The notes: generated by a model not told the origin, from the letters alone. A DNA stretch of 64,000 nucleotides from Bacteroidota bacterium (GCA_027622975.1 JAQBVN010000009.1:22701-86700); one strand, 5' to 3'; shown: positions 18,319-27,305, counted from the stretch's first letter. Translations and numbers: made by a program.

Positions 18319-19667
18319 GGTCGAGGATTGGAGGCGATGAGCCGTTGTTGGGCGTTCAGCCATGTGAGCTGCGCGCCAATGAGGTTCCCCTCGGCTTCGA
18401 GGAGTTGGTTTTGGGCGGTGTTGAGTTCAAAGCTGCTCCGGACGCCTTCCTTGTGTCCGGATTCAATGCGGGTGAGGATGCGGCTGGCCAAATCGCGTTG
18501 CGCTTTCGCCGTTCCCAGCGCGGCTTGCGCGTCGAGGAAGGTGGCCTTCGCGTTGGCGTGCTCAAGCCGAGCGGCCGATTCCATTTGCTCCAAGCCCGAT
18601 TCGGCTGTGAGCACTTGGAGCTTCGCCTTCTCGACGCGCTGCTTGCCGCCAAAGCTGGTCCAAATCGGCATGTTCACCGACAGCCCGACAATCTGAGAGG
18701 GATACCAGTTGTTTTGGTCGGCCAGGACCGGGTATTCCGGGTCGCGAAAGGCCTGGGCGCTGTTGGAGTAAAAGGCGGCGACCTGCGGCAAGCCCTCCGC
18801 GCGGCGGTTTTGGACGTCGAGCTCGGCCAGGGCCAAGTACCGGCGCTGCTCTTCAAGCGCAGGAATCCCACCCAGGTTCAACGTGGCCTGAACCGCTTCC
18901 GGCACGGCCACCGCTGTGAGGGCCTCGAGGTCGTCGGTCAGAACCACGTCCTCGTCCACATCAAGGCCGCACTGAAACAGCAAAAGCTGCTTCGTCAGCT
19001 CCGCTTGCAGTCGCGCCGTGCCCAACTGCTGTTCGAGGGTCTGGCGCGTGAGTTGCAGCTGATCGGCGTCCACCGACTCCACCAATCCTTCGTTGGCCAA
19101 CTCGCGAAGTTCCTGTTCTGAAGACGTCACCAAGGTCAGAGCGCGGTCGAGCGTTTCCACGTTGGCCTCGGCCGCCAGCGCCGTGACGTACGCTTCCGCC
19201 ACCAAGCGGCGCGTTTCCACTTCCGTGGCGTCCACGGCCAAGGCCTTGGCGTCCGCAAACACCTGCGAGGCCTTCAACCCCACGAGGTAGCTGCCGCTGA
19301 AAATCAGCTGCGTCGCGTTGAATCCTGCGGTTGCGGTTTGGGTCGTCCCAAACGAGAGCTCCAAAACCAGGTCTTCCGGGGCCTCCGGGTCGAACGACGA
19401 TGCCGGGACCACTTGGGTAGGGATGTCGAGGAAGTGGTTGACATCAAACGACGCCTTGACCTGAGGCAGTCCGGACGCAAGCAACTCCTTGACGTCGCGC
19501 TCAGCCACCTGCACATCGATGCGGGCGCGCTGCATGGCGTAGGCGTTTTCTGCGCCGAGGGTTTGGGCTTTGACCAGGCTCAACTCACGCTGGGCAACGC
19601 TGCCCAACGTCAAGCTCACCGAGGCAAGCGTAAGGGCCAACCGGCGGCCCAAGTGTGGATTCATCAT
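18315..19667 (-). CDS. TolC-family outer-membrane efflux protein
   Basis: 450 residues with a signal peptide (LALTLASVSLTLGSVAQ) and two similar halves of long amphipathic helices (LGAENAYAMQRARIDVQVAERDV; ALGTAKAQRDLASRILTRIESG). This is the exit duct of the tripartite pump. It overlaps the tetR stop by four bases on one side and the adaptor start on the other, so the operon is tightly coupled. Confidence 0.92.
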   Translation of the reverse strand: MMNPHLGRRLALTLASVSLTLGSVAQRELSLVKAQTLGAENAYAMQRARIDVQVAERDVKELLASGLPQVKASFDVNHFLDIPTQVVPASSFDPEAPEDLVLELSFGTTQTATAGFNATQLIFSGSYLVGLKASQVFADAKALAVDATEVETRRLVAEAYVTALAAEANVETLDRALTLVTSSEQELRELANEGLVESVDADQLQLTRQTLEQQLGTARLQAELTKQLLLFQCGLDVDEDVVLTDDLEALTAVAVPEAVQATLNLGGIPALEEQRRYLALAELDVQNRRAEGLPQVAAFYSNSAQAFRDPEYPVLADQNNWYPSQIVGLSVNMPIWTSFGGKQRVEKAKLQVLTAESGLEQMESAARLEHANAKATFLDAQAALGTAKAQRDLASRILTRIESGHKEGVRSSFELNTAQNQLLEAEGNLIGAQLTWLNAQQRLIASNPRP

Positions 19668-20314
19668 CTGTTCGTCGAAAGTTTCGATTCGAGGTATGCC
19701 ACGCCTTTAGAATTGGCGATGCCGCGGATGTGGTAAGTGAAAAGCTCTTTGAAATGTTCAGCGAGCGGGCGTTCGAGCGTCCCGTTCTCCGCTTGGCGCA
19801 CCATGTCCTCCACCAAGGCCAAATGCAAGTCCGCCACCGCATCCACGTTCAAGTCGCTGCGGTACATGTCCTGCTCCATCCCCCGCGTGACGTTGTGCAC
19901 GACCACCCGGCGAATCATGTCGCGGCGTCGGGCGTGTGTCGCGTCAAAAACCTTGGGGTAGTACTTCTTCAAGTCGAACAACACGGTCGAATTGATTGCT
20001 GAAAGCATCTTGTGCTTCTTCTCCATTTCCTGCAACGCCAAATCGATGGCGTTTCCCTCTCCCGTCATGAGCTCGGTCATCTGCGCCTCCAACCCGTCAA
20101 TGTGGCTGTGAAGCGCCTGGGAGACGAGGTCGCGTTTGTCCTTGAAATACTTGTACAGCGTCTTCTTCGAACACGCCAAATGCCCCGCCAAATCGTCCAT
20201 GCTCAGTGCCTTGATCCCGAACCGACCGAAGAGCTGAGTGCACCGCGTACGGAGCTCTGTGCCTCGTTCGTCGAGGGTTTGGGCGGGGGTGGAAGAAAAG
20301 GAGGTCTGCGACAT
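19664..20314 (-). CDS. TetR/AcrR-family transcriptional regulator of the efflux operon
   Basis: 216 residues. The N-terminal helix-turn-helix is clear (FGRFGIKALSMDDLAGHLACSKKTLYKYFKDKRDL, residues about 30-65); the C-terminal ligand-binding half is variable. It is the first gene of the tetR-tolC-adaptor-pump operon and probably represses it together with itself. A perfect 12-bp inverted repeat 30 bases upstream of the start is a candidate operator. Confidence 0.92.
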   Translation of the reverse strand: MSQTSFSSTPAQTLDERGTELRTRCTQLFGRFGIKALSMDDLAGHLACSKKTLYKYFKDKRDLVSQALHSHIDGLEAQMTELMTGEGNAIDLALQEMEKKHKMLSAINSTVLFDLKKYYPKVFDATHARRRDMIRRVVVHNVTRGMEQDMYRSDLNVDAVADLHLALVEDMVRQAENGTLERPLAEHFKELFTYHIRGIANSKGVAYLESKLSTNR

Positions 20315-20321
20315 GCGGTCG

Positions 20322-20329
20322 CAAAACTA
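20322..20329 (-). promoter_or_regulatory. tetR efflux operon promoter -7 box (TAGTTTTG)
   Basis: Matches TAnnTTTG on the minus strand, seven bases before the tetR start codon, so the operon mRNA would have almost no leader. Confidence 0.6.
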
Positions 20330-20343
20330 CAACGCGATGCGCG

Positions 20344-20379
20344 CACAGGAAACGAAAAAAACGCAAATCGTTTCCTGTG
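20344..20379. promoter_or_regulatory. Putative TetR operator: perfect 12-bp inverted repeat
   Basis: Arms CACAGGAAACGA (20344-20355) and TCGTTTCCTGTG (20368-20379) are perfect inverted copies separated by an A-rich 12-base spacer. The repeat covers the expected -33 region of the tetR promoter. No T run follows in either direction, so it is unlikely to be a terminator for the gene ending at 20409. Confidence 0.6.
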
Positions 20380-20408
20380 GATTCTTCGTGAAGGTTGGAG
20401 TGGGCGTT

Positions 20409-20969
20409 TCAGCTCAAATCGAGGTGCCATCCCGACACCAAACCCTCCAAGTCGTCACGGCGGAACTTCGCCCCGCGAACGCGGTTCTCGTCCGGCCGAA
20501 TGCGCCAGCCCGTCGCGGTCCGAAAATCCGCCCCTTCCAGGCGGGTGCGCTCAAACACCGCATCCGTCAAATCCAAGTCGTGGAACTCCACGCCTTCGAG
20601 GTTGGCGCCCGTGAAATCCGCGCCCCGTGCGCGGCCTCCCCGCCAAACCACCCCTTTGGCATCCATTCCTTCAAAATTCGCGCTGTCCACCACACACTCC
20701 TCCAACCGCACCTCCAACCCCAGCGTGTTGCACGACGCGAAATCCATTCCCAAAAGCTTGCACCTCTGAAACGTGACGTCTTGAAGGCCCAGCCCCAAGG
20801 TTCGGACGTTGCTCAAGTCGCACTCCACGAAGGAGCATTCCTCAAAGCGCGCCCCTCTCAGGTCCTTGCCTTTCCAGTCCACGCCCTCAAACGTGCATGC
20901 CTCAAAGCGAGCATCTTTCAAGTCACCCCATTCCGTGTCCCGGGTGAACCGCTGATCGTACGCGTCCAT
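20409..20969 (-). CDS. Pentapeptide-repeat protein
   Basis: 186 residues built of A(D/N)LXX-type repeats (DLKDARFEACTFEGVDW, DLRGARFEECSFVECDLSN, ANFEGMDAKGV, ADFTGANLEGVEF), forming a right-handed quadrilateral helix. Size and the central break resemble Qnr-like proteins that bind DNA gyrase, but the family is broad and that role is only a possibility. It lies six bases downstream of hutU and is probably the last gene of that operon. Confidence 0.85.
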   Translation of the reverse strand: MDAYDQRFTRDTEWGDLKDARFEACTFEGVDWKGKDLRGARFEECSFVECDLSNVRTLGLGLQDVTFQRCKLLGMDFASCNTLGLEVRLEECVVDSANFEGMDAKGVVWRGGRARGADFTGANLEGVEFHDLDLTDAVFERTRLEGADFRTATGWRIRPDENRVRGAKFRRDDLEGLVSGWHLDLS

Positions 20970-20975
20970 GAGAAC

Positions 20976-23012
20976 TCAGGAAAGCACGCTTGCGATGAGC
21001 TCGTCGTCCGCGTGGTTGGCGCGCGTGACCTTCAGGCGAGGCTCCATGTCCATGGCTCGGTCGATGGCCCACTGGGCGCCTTCGTTGCGGGCCCAGCTCC
21101 GTCGCGCGATGCCGTTGTTGACGTCCCAATGCAGCATGGACCGAAGGCGGCGCTCGCTGTCTTCGCTGCCGTCAATCAACATCCCAAACCCGCCGTTCAT
21201 CACCTCGCCCCACCCGACGCCACCCCCGTTGTGCAGGCTGATCCAGGTCGCGCCCCGGAAGCCGTCGCCAACGAAGTTGTGCACGGCCATGTCCGCCGTG
21301 AAGGCCGACCCGTCGTAGATGTTGGACGTCTCGCGGTAGGGGCTGTCCGTGCCACTGACGTCGTGGTGATCTCGTCCGAGAACGACCGGACCTTTCAGGC
21401 GGCCGTCCTTGATGGCGTCGTTGAAGGCCGAAGCGATCTCGGCCCGCCCTTGAGCGTCGGCGTACAAAATGCGCGCCTGCGAACCCACGACGAGCTTGTT
21501 GGCCTTCGCCTCCCGAATCCACCGCACGTTGTCCTGCATCTGCTGCTGGATGTCTGCCGGCGCTTCGACCATGAGGCGCTCGAGCACCTCGGCCGCGAGG
21601 TTGTCCGTCACGTCGAGGTCGGCGGGATCCCCGCTGCAGCACACCCACCGGAACGGGCCGAAGCCGTAGTCGAAACACATCGGGCCCATGATGTCCTGCA
21701 CGTACGAGGGGTACTTGAACCCGTCGCCGTCCTCGGCCAAAATGTCGGCCCCCGCGCGGCTCGCCTCGAGCAAAAACGCGTTGCCGTAATCGAAGAAGTA
21801 CGTGCCGCGTGCCGTGTGTTTGTTCACGGCGGCCGCGTGCCGCTTCAACGACGCCTGCACGTGGGTCTTGAACGTCGCGGGGTCCTCCGCCATCATCGCA
21901 TTGGCCGAATCGAAGTCCAAGCCCACGGGATAGTATCCGCCCGCCCAAGGGTTGTGGAGCGAGGTTTGGTCTGAGCCCATGTCCACGAGAATGCCTTCTT
22001 CGTCGAATTTCTCCCAAACCTCCACGACGTTGCCGAGGTAGGCAAACGACTCGGCGCGCTTGGCCGCCACCGCGTCGCGCACCCTAGACGACAGCGCGTC
22101 GAGGTCGGTGACCACGTGGTCGACCCAACCTTGCTCGTGGCGCTTGTAGGCCGCCGCAGGATTGACTTCGGCCGTCACCGACACGCAGCCCGCGATGTTC
22201 GCGGCCTTCGGTTGCGCGCCGCTCATGCCACCGAGGCCCGCCGTCACGAAGAGCTTGCCTGCAAGGCCGTCTGTGGTGTCGGTCACGCCGCGCTTGAGGT
22301 CAATCATTCGTCCCGCATTCAACACCGTGATCGTGGTGCCGTGCACGATGCCCTGCGGGCCAATGTACATGTACGAGCCGGCGGTCATTTGGCCGTACTG
22401 GCTGACCCCGAGCGCGTTCATGCGCTCCCAATCGTCGGGCTTGCTGTAGTTGGGGATGACCATGCCGTTGGTGACCACGACGCGCGGGGCTTCCCGGTGC
22501 GAGGGGAAGAGGCCGAGCGGGTGGCCGGAGTACATGACGAGGGTTTGGTCTTCCTCCATCTCGCTCAGGTACTTCATCGCAAGACGGTACTGCGCCCAGT
22601 TCTGGAACACGGCGCCGTTTCCGCCGTACGTGATGAGCTCCTCCGGGTGCTGAGCCACAGCCGGGTCCAAGTTGTTCTGGATCATCAGCATGATGGCGGC
22701 CGCCTGCTGGCACTTGGCGGGGTACCACTCGATGGGGTACGCCTTCATGGCGTGAGTTGGACGAAGCCGGTACATGTAAATGCGCCCGTACGCGCGAAGC
22801 TCCGCGGCAAATTCTGGAGCCAATTCCGCGTGTTGGTCCACAGGGAAGTAACGCAGCGCGTTCTTCAGGGCGAGCGCCTTCTCCTTGACGGTCAAAATGT
22901 CTTTCCGAACAGGGGCGTGGCTCCATTCCGAGTTGCGCTCCACCGCGGGGGGCAGCAGTGCAGGAAGGCCTTCCCGAATGGCCGCTTGAAGTTGAGCTGG
23001 GGTCAGGGTCAT
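20976..23012 (-). CDS. hutU: Urocanate hydratase
   Basis: Hydrates urocanate to imidazolonepropionate in histidine degradation, with NAD+ as electrophile. 678 residues, the longer type found in Bacteroidota. Recognisable segments are SGHPLGLFPSH, GQMTAGSYMYIGPQGIVHGT, VTAGLGGMSGAQPKA, MGSDQTSLHNPWAGGYYP and FRWVCCSGDPADL. The start at 23012 overlaps the DUF5522 stop (ATGA). No hutH, hutI or hutG is in the window, so it stands apart from the rest of the pathway. Confidence 0.95.
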   Translation of the reverse strand: MTLTPAQLQAAIREGLPALLPPAVERNSEWSHAPVRKDILTVKEKALALKNALRYFPVDQHAELAPEFAAELRAYGRIYMYRLRPTHAMKAYPIEWYPAKCQQAAAIMLMIQNNLDPAVAQHPEELITYGGNGAVFQNWAQYRLAMKYLSEMEEDQTLVMYSGHPLGLFPSHREAPRVVVTNGMVIPNYSKPDDWERMNALGVSQYGQMTAGSYMYIGPQGIVHGTTITVLNAGRMIDLKRGVTDTTDGLAGKLFVTAGLGGMSGAQPKAANIAGCVSVTAEVNPAAAYKRHEQGWVDHVVTDLDALSSRVRDAVAAKRAESFAYLGNVVEVWEKFDEEGILVDMGSDQTSLHNPWAGGYYPVGLDFDSANAMMAEDPATFKTHVQASLKRHAAAVNKHTARGTYFFDYGNAFLLEASRAGADILAEDGDGFKYPSYVQDIMGPMCFDYGFGPFRWVCCSGDPADLDVTDNLAAEVLERLMVEAPADIQQQMQDNVRWIREAKANKLVVGSQARILYADAQGRAEIASAFNDAIKDGRLKGPVVLGRDHHDVSGTDSPYRETSNIYDGSAFTADMAVHNFVGDGFRGATWISLHNGGGVGWGEVMNGGFGMLIDGSEDSERRLRSMLHWDVNNGIARRSWARNEGAQWAIDRAMDMEPRLKVTRANHADDELIASVLS

Positions 23013-23176
23013 GGTGTGTTTTTCTTGAAGCGGCCGGTGCGTTTGTCGAAGCCGTAAGGGCAATGCTTGCACCCACTTTGACAGCAGTGGCCTCGCTTCA
23101 GATGGTACGCCTCCGTGAAGACGATGAAGCCTTCGGGGGTCGTGTAGTAGTCCTCGGGGTCAAGCTCCTTGGGCAT
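23009..23176 (-). CDS. DUF5522-family small cysteine-rich protein
   Basis: 55 residues from the ATG at 23176. The family pattern is EDYYTTPEGFIVFTEAYHLKRG then HCCQSGCKHCPYGF, four cysteines and a histidine that could bind a metal. Function unknown. It overlaps the end of the thioredoxin-like gene by 17 bases and the start of hutU by four. A longer upstream start inside the neighbouring gene is not family-like. Confidence 0.8.
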   Translation of the reverse strand: MPKELDPEDYYTTPEGFIVFTEAYHLKRGHCCQSGCKHCPYGFDKRTGRFKKNTP

Positions 23177-23795
23177 GTCCCAAAAATACCGCCAACTCCC
23201 GCTGAATGTTCTGTTGTTTGTCTTCCGCATACCACTTGTGCACCGCGGAACCATAAGTGTGCGCAATGGCGGGGTCTGCCTTGATTCGCTTCACCAAATC
23301 CATAGCCTCTTGGGGTCGAGGTCCCCACGATCCAAGCACATGCATGGATTCATCAAGCAGCACCGTCTTGGGAATGGCACGACCTCCATTGGTCAGGAAC
23401 AAGTCCATCATGTCCAGGTGGGCATCACGCATCAACACGCGAATCTCCAACCTCCCGCCTGACGCTTGTTCCAAGGCTTCATGCACCGGCAAAATTTGAG
23501 CACCATCGCCACACCAAACCTCATTCAGCACAAGCATTCTTGTCCCTGGCACCACCCTTGAGGCAGCCTGGAGAGCATCCTCCCGCAGGCCTACCTCAGC
23601 CATCTGCTTTCGCACGCGTCGAGCCCGCTGTTGGTTGATCGGGATGTATTTGTCATAGGGGTAGGCGTCCTCGTCTGGGTTGGGAATGGCTGCGAGGACA
23701 TCGTCAAGGTGCTGGGTGATGCTGACCGCGAGGGGCCATTTGGCCTTCAGCAAGGCCGTCACTTCAGCAGGTCCGATTGGATTGGTCGTATTCAC
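23160..23795 (-). CDS. Thioredoxin-like protein with WCGD motif (GTG start)
   Basis: 211 residues of a thioredoxin-fold family. The active-site region is LNEVWCGDGAQILPVHEAL: only the first cysteine of a CxxC is present, as in the family I recall, so it is probably not a classical disulfide reductase. The cis-Pro segment (AIPKTVLLDE) is intact. The GTG at 23795 is supported by a TAATTTTG box ending five bases upstream. It is the first gene of the operon with DUF5522, hutU and the pentapeptide protein. Confidence 0.75.
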   Translation of the reverse strand: MNTTNPIGPAEVTALLKAKWPLAVSITQHLDDVLAAIPNPDEDAYPYDKYIPINQQRARRVRKQMAEVGLREDALQAASRVVPGTRMLVLNEVWCGDGAQILPVHEALEQASGGRLEIRVLMRDAHLDMMDLFLTNGGRAIPKTVLLDESMHVLGSWGPRPQEAMDLVKRIKADPAIAHTYGSAVHKWYAEDKQQNIQRELAVFLGHAQGA

Positions 23796-23800
23796 AAGCC

Positions 23801-23808
23801 CAAAATTA
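23801..23808 (-). promoter_or_regulatory. Promoter -7 box (TAATTTTG) of the thioredoxin-like/hutU operon
   Basis: Exact TAnnTTTG on the minus strand, five bases before the GTG start at 23795. Confidence 0.6.
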
Positions 23809-23869
23809 AGGCCATCCGACCCCTTAAGAATGCCCCTGAATCAAGCGAAGTTCCGTTGGCTTCCATGAG

Positions 23870-23877
23870 TAACTTTG
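23870..23877 (+). promoter_or_regulatory. Promoter -7 box (TAACTTTG) of the PurF-like gene
   Basis: Exact TAnnTTTG, nine bases before the ATG at 23887. A possible TTG start at 23875 lies inside the box and was rejected. Confidence 0.6.
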
Positions 23878-23886
23878 CGACCGTCC

Positions 23887-25779
23887 ATGAGCGATTCTCT
23901 CCAGCACGAGTGTGGCATAGCCATGCTGCGACTCAAAAAGCCTCTGCAGCATTACGCCGAGAAATACGGCACGCCATTTTACGGGCTGAACAAAATGTAC
24001 CTGTTGATGGAAAAGCAACACAACCGGGGCCAAGACGGCGCGGGGCTTGCCAACATCAAACTGGACGTCAGCCCGGGGAGGCGGTACATCTCTCGCATGC
24101 GCTCCGTCGATCCCAGGCCGATTCAAGACCTTTTCCAGCGCATCATGTCTCGTTTTCAGGACATGTCGGCTGAGGAGCTTCACAACATCTTTGACCTCCA
24201 AGACCAACATGCCTTCACGGGAGAGTTGTTTTTGGGACACCTGCGCTATGGAACCTTCGGCAAGAATGAAATTGAGAATTGCCACCCTTTTCTGAGACAA
24301 AACAACTGGCGCACGCGCAATTTGGTGGTGGCCGGCAACTTCAATTTGACCAACGTCGACGAATTGTTTGATGTTCTTGTGCGCATCGGACAACATCCCA
24401 AACAGAAGTCCGACACCGTCACTGTTCTCGAAAAAATTGGTCACTTTCTGGACGAAGAGAACCAGCTGAGATTTGACGCCTTGAAAGCTGAGGGTTTGGA
24501 CAATCAAACCATCTCAGAACACATCGCAGACACCTTGGATGTCCAGCGGGTGCTGCAACGCGCGTCCTCTGATTTTGATGGTGGATATGTCATGTGTGGA
24601 CTGTTGGGGCACGGCGATGCTTTCGTGATGCGGGACCCACATGGCATTCGACCTGCCTACTGGTACGAAGATGATGAAGTGGTGGTTGCGGCGTCGGAAC
24701 GTCCTGTGATCCAAACCGCCTTCAACGTCCCCGCGGAATGCGTGAAGGAGGTCAACCCGGGGCATGCTTTGTTGATCAAGAGAAATGGCCAAACGTCCAT
24801 GGCCGAAATTCGGCCTCCGGGAGAACGCCGCGCGTGCAGCTTTGAGCGAATCTACTTTTCCCGTGGAAACGACGCCGACATCTACAAGGAGCGCAAAGCA
24901 TTGGGTCGTGCCATTGTTCCACGGGTGCTAGAGGCTGTTGAACACGACCTCGACCACACCGTGACCAGCTTCATCCCCAACACCGCCGAATCCTCTTTCT
25001 ATGGCCTGATCAAAGGGCTCGAGGAACATTTGAATGCGAGTAAAATTGCCCGAATCAAAGGGTTGGGATCTGACCCCGATCACGCAGAGATCGAATCCAT
25101 TCTCAACGAGCGTCCCCGCATCGAGAAGATTGCCATCAAAGACGCCAAGCTCCGCACCTTCATCACGGAGGACAGTTCCAGAGACGATTTGGTGGCCCAC
25201 GTCTATGACATCACCTATGGAACTTTGAAGCGAGGTGTAGACAACCTCGTCGTGATTGATGACAGCATCGTTCGTGGAACGACCTTGAAGAAAAGCATCC
25301 TGCGCATCCTCGACCGCCTCGGTCCCCGGCGCATTGTGGTTGCATCGAGTGCGCCCCAAATTCGATATCCTGACTGCTACGGTATCGACATGGCACGCAT
25401 GGGCGATTTCATTGCGTTTCAAGCCGCAGTTTCCTTGCTGCACGAGCGGGGCATGGAACACATTTTGCAAGAGACCTACAAGGCTTGCAAGCATCAGTTA
25501 ACCCTGCCTTTGGACCAAAACCTCAACCAGGTCAAGGCCATTTATGACCCCTTCACGGCAGAGGAAATCAGCGACCGCATCAGCCAACTTCTAACCCCGG
25601 ATGGAATGCAGGCCGAGGTCAAGATCATTTTCCAAAGCATCGAAGGACTTCACGCGTCATGCCCCAACCACAGGGGTGACTGGTATTTCACCGGCGACTT
25701 CCCCACCCCAGGAGGACATCGCGTGGTCAACAAGGCCTTTGTTTACTACATGGAAGGCAACGCTGCCCGGGCGTACTGA
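23887..25779 (+). CDS. PurF-like amidophosphoribosyltransferase
   Basis: 630 residues, clearly longer than housekeeping PurF (about 500). An N-terminal Ntn glutaminase domain begins after nine residues at HECGIAML, with the candidate nucleophile Cys10, and includes QHNRGQDGAGLA. The C-terminal phosphoribosyltransferase domain has the PRPP loop VVIDDSIVRGTTLKKSI and PQIRYPDCYGIDMA. I recall a second, long PurF-like protein as common in Bacteroidota; whether it makes phosphoribosylamine for purines or acts elsewhere is not settled by the sequence. No pur genes are nearby. Confidence 0.88.
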   Translation: MSDSLQHECGIAMLRLKKPLQHYAEKYGTPFYGLNKMYLLMEKQHNRGQDGAGLANIKLDVSPGRRYISRMRSVDPRPIQDLFQRIMSRFQDMSAEELHNIFDLQDQHAFTGELFLGHLRYGTFGKNEIENCHPFLRQNNWRTRNLVVAGNFNLTNVDELFDVLVRIGQHPKQKSDTVTVLEKIGHFLDEENQLRFDALKAEGLDNQTISEHIADTLDVQRVLQRASSDFDGGYVMCGLLGHGDAFVMRDPHGIRPAYWYEDDEVVVAASERPVIQTAFNVPAECVKEVNPGHALLIKRNGQTSMAEIRPPGERRACSFERIYFSRGNDADIYKERKALGRAIVPRVLEAVEHDLDHTVTSFIPNTAESSFYGLIKGLEEHLNASKIARIKGLGSDPDHAEIESILNERPRIEKIAIKDAKLRTFITEDSSRDDLVAHVYDITYGTLKRGVDNLVVIDDSIVRGTTLKKSILRILDRLGPRRIVVASSAPQIRYPDCYGIDMARMGDFIAFQAAVSLLHERGMEHILQETYKACKHQLTLPLDQNLNQVKAIYDPFTAEEISDRISQLLTPDGMQAEVKIIFQSIEGLHASCPNHRGDWYFTGDFPTPGGHRVVNKAFVYYMEGNAARAY

Positions 25780-25837
25780 CGAATCGATCGTCCTGACCGC
25801 TCAATCCAATCGTGATTGACGCAACTTCAAGGCGTAA

Positions 25838-26815
25838 TCAACGCGTGATCAACACACGACGGGTGGTGGCGGAACCCTCGATGTTCAAGAAATTCACTCC
25901 TGTGGGCCAACCGGTCACATCCCATGACTCGCGCGCGGATTGGAGCTGGCGTCTTTCGACGATGCGGCCCTGCACATCCAACACTTGAATCCAATCACCA
26001 GCCTGCCCAATCACCGTCAGCGTGTGTTGAGCGGGGGAAGGGAACGCAGACAACACTGCCGTACCTCGTGGATTCTGCCCAGCCACGACATCGACCAAAA
26101 ATTCCGCACCCACAAATAGCACTGTGCTGTCGCCATCCACAATTTGAGTGTACGTGTACGTTTGGGCAATGGGAAGAGGCATGTCCTGTGCCCAATAGCC
26201 TATGCCTTCAATCAAGATGGCCCCAGTGCTCACCACTGTGCTGTCTTCGACGAATTGGGTGTGGGCCACCTGCAGGGTGTTCTCAAAGCTGATCTCCCCG
26301 GGAAGCAACATGGTGCCGCTTGCCAAAGCCTCCAACTCAATCCGCATGTCTCTCGACACGGAAAGTCCCGATGCAGAAAAGGAAAAGGACAGAGAGTCGA
26401 GGTGCATTTCACCCACACTGAATGGGTACGGGAAAAAGTGCAATGGCTCAGGGTGCACCACCTGTACACCCGTGGCGTCCACACCGCCCCAAAACTCCAT
26501 GCTGCTTTCTGTGTAGGCATAGTACGACAGATTGACACCACCGGTTTGGGCAGGAACTTGCTGCCCAAAGTCCGACAAACTGAAGATGTCGGCGTACGCG
26601 GTGCTGTCAGTTGGGATGAAGTCGAAGTTGACGTTTTGAACGGAAAATGCCGCAGACCAATCAAACCCTTCCGGCTGCACGTTTGTCACTCCATATGTGA
26701 AGGTGAACCCATGATCGGGCAATGCGGGTTGGTCGATTGTTTGGGCTAAGGACGCTGGGGCTTCCATCCAAGCCATGAGCAGAGCAAGGGACACCCCTGA
26801 GATCGTTGGTTTCAT
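25838..26815 (-). CDS. Secreted protein with T9SS type A sorting domain
   Basis: 325 residues from the ATG at 26815, where a signal peptide begins (SGVSLALLMAWMEAPASLAQ). The middle part is beta-rich and unrecognised. The last 80 residues are a type A sorting domain: VLSAFPSPAQHTLTVIG, VLDVQGRIVERRQL, and the ending NIEGSATTRRVLITR. It should be exported by Sec, passed through the T9SS and attached to the surface or released. Longer upstream frames run through the divergent DCC gene and were excluded. It resembles the protein at 28375 in layout. Confidence 0.82.
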   Translation of the reverse strand: MKPTISGVSLALLMAWMEAPASLAQTIDQPALPDHGFTFTYGVTNVQPEGFDWSAAFSVQNVNFDFIPTDSTAYADIFSLSDFGQQVPAQTGGVNLSYYAYTESSMEFWGGVDATGVQVVHPEPLHFFPYPFSVGEMHLDSLSFSFSASGLSVSRDMRIELEALASGTMLLPGEISFENTLQVAHTQFVEDSTVVSTGAILIEGIGYWAQDMPLPIAQTYTYTQIVDGDSTVLFVGAEFLVDVVAGQNPRGTAVLSAFPSPAQHTLTVIGQAGDWIQVLDVQGRIVERRQLQSARESWDVTGWPTGVNFLNIEGSATTRRVLITR

Positions 26816-26874
26816 GCTGCCAAGATACCTTTTCCACCGAGTTACAACGGCAAGAAACAAACGAACTTTGCCCT

Positions 26875-27213
26875 GTGGACGCTCCCCAGCTTTTTTACGA
26901 CGGACCCTGTCGGTTGTGTCAACGATCCGTTCGTTGGGTGCATCGTCGCGCGCCAGGCGTTGCGTGCATTCCCCTCCAAAGCGAGGAGGCCCAAACAAAG
27001 TTGCCCAAGGTATGGACGACACCTCCCTTGATTGGCGTCGTCTTTGTGGATGCTCAGGGCGGTATCCACGTCGGCCATCGAGCATTGCACGCCTTGGCCC
27101 TGCATGCTTCTGCACCATGGAGCTTGTGGTTGCGGCTCGTGCCTTCTTGGGGGTATGCTTTGGTGGCTCAAACGCGGTTTTTGTGGGGACGCAACGAAGG
27201 GTGCCGACTTTGA
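26875..27213 (+). CDS. DCC-family (DUF393) thiol-disulfide oxidoreductase-like protein
   Basis: 112 residues with the family signature QLFYDGPCRLCQRSVRWV near the N-terminus: the DGxCxxC motif gives a redox-active or metal-binding pair. The rest (GVVFVDAQGGIHVGHRAL; WSLWLRLVPSWGYALVA) matches the family. A GTG start at 26875 gives the usual length; an upstream TTG frame from 26806 would overlap the divergent gene's start. AACTTTGC just before the GTG is a partial promoter match. Confidence 0.75.
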   Translation: MDAPQLFYDGPCRLCQRSVRWVHRRAPGVACIPLQSEEAQTKLPKVWTTPPLIGVVFVDAQGGIHVGHRALHALALHASAPWSLWLRLVPSWGYALVAQTRFLWGRNEGCRL

Positions 27214-27292
27214 CGAATTCGCCTCTCCGTGAAAGGGAAATTTCCACGTCGATGTGTGACTTGGGTGTCCCCTATGGAGAGAGTCGTCGAAG

Positions 27293-27300
27293 TACATTTG
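27293..27300 (+). promoter_or_regulatory. Promoter -7 box (TACATTTG) of the YeeE pair
   Basis: Exact TAnnTTTG, five bases before the ATG at 27306; supports that start over the longer open frame from 26775. Confidence 0.6.
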
Positions 27301-27305
27301 CCATC

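Noticed and set aside
20344..20379. Inverted repeat considered as terminator of the pentapeptide gene
   Set aside because: On the minus strand it is followed by GCGC rather than T, and the 12-base loop is long; an operator fits better.
24000..25779. PurF-like protein read as purF of the purine pathway
   Set aside because: It is over 100 residues longer than housekeeping PurF and has no pur neighbours, so no gene symbol was given.
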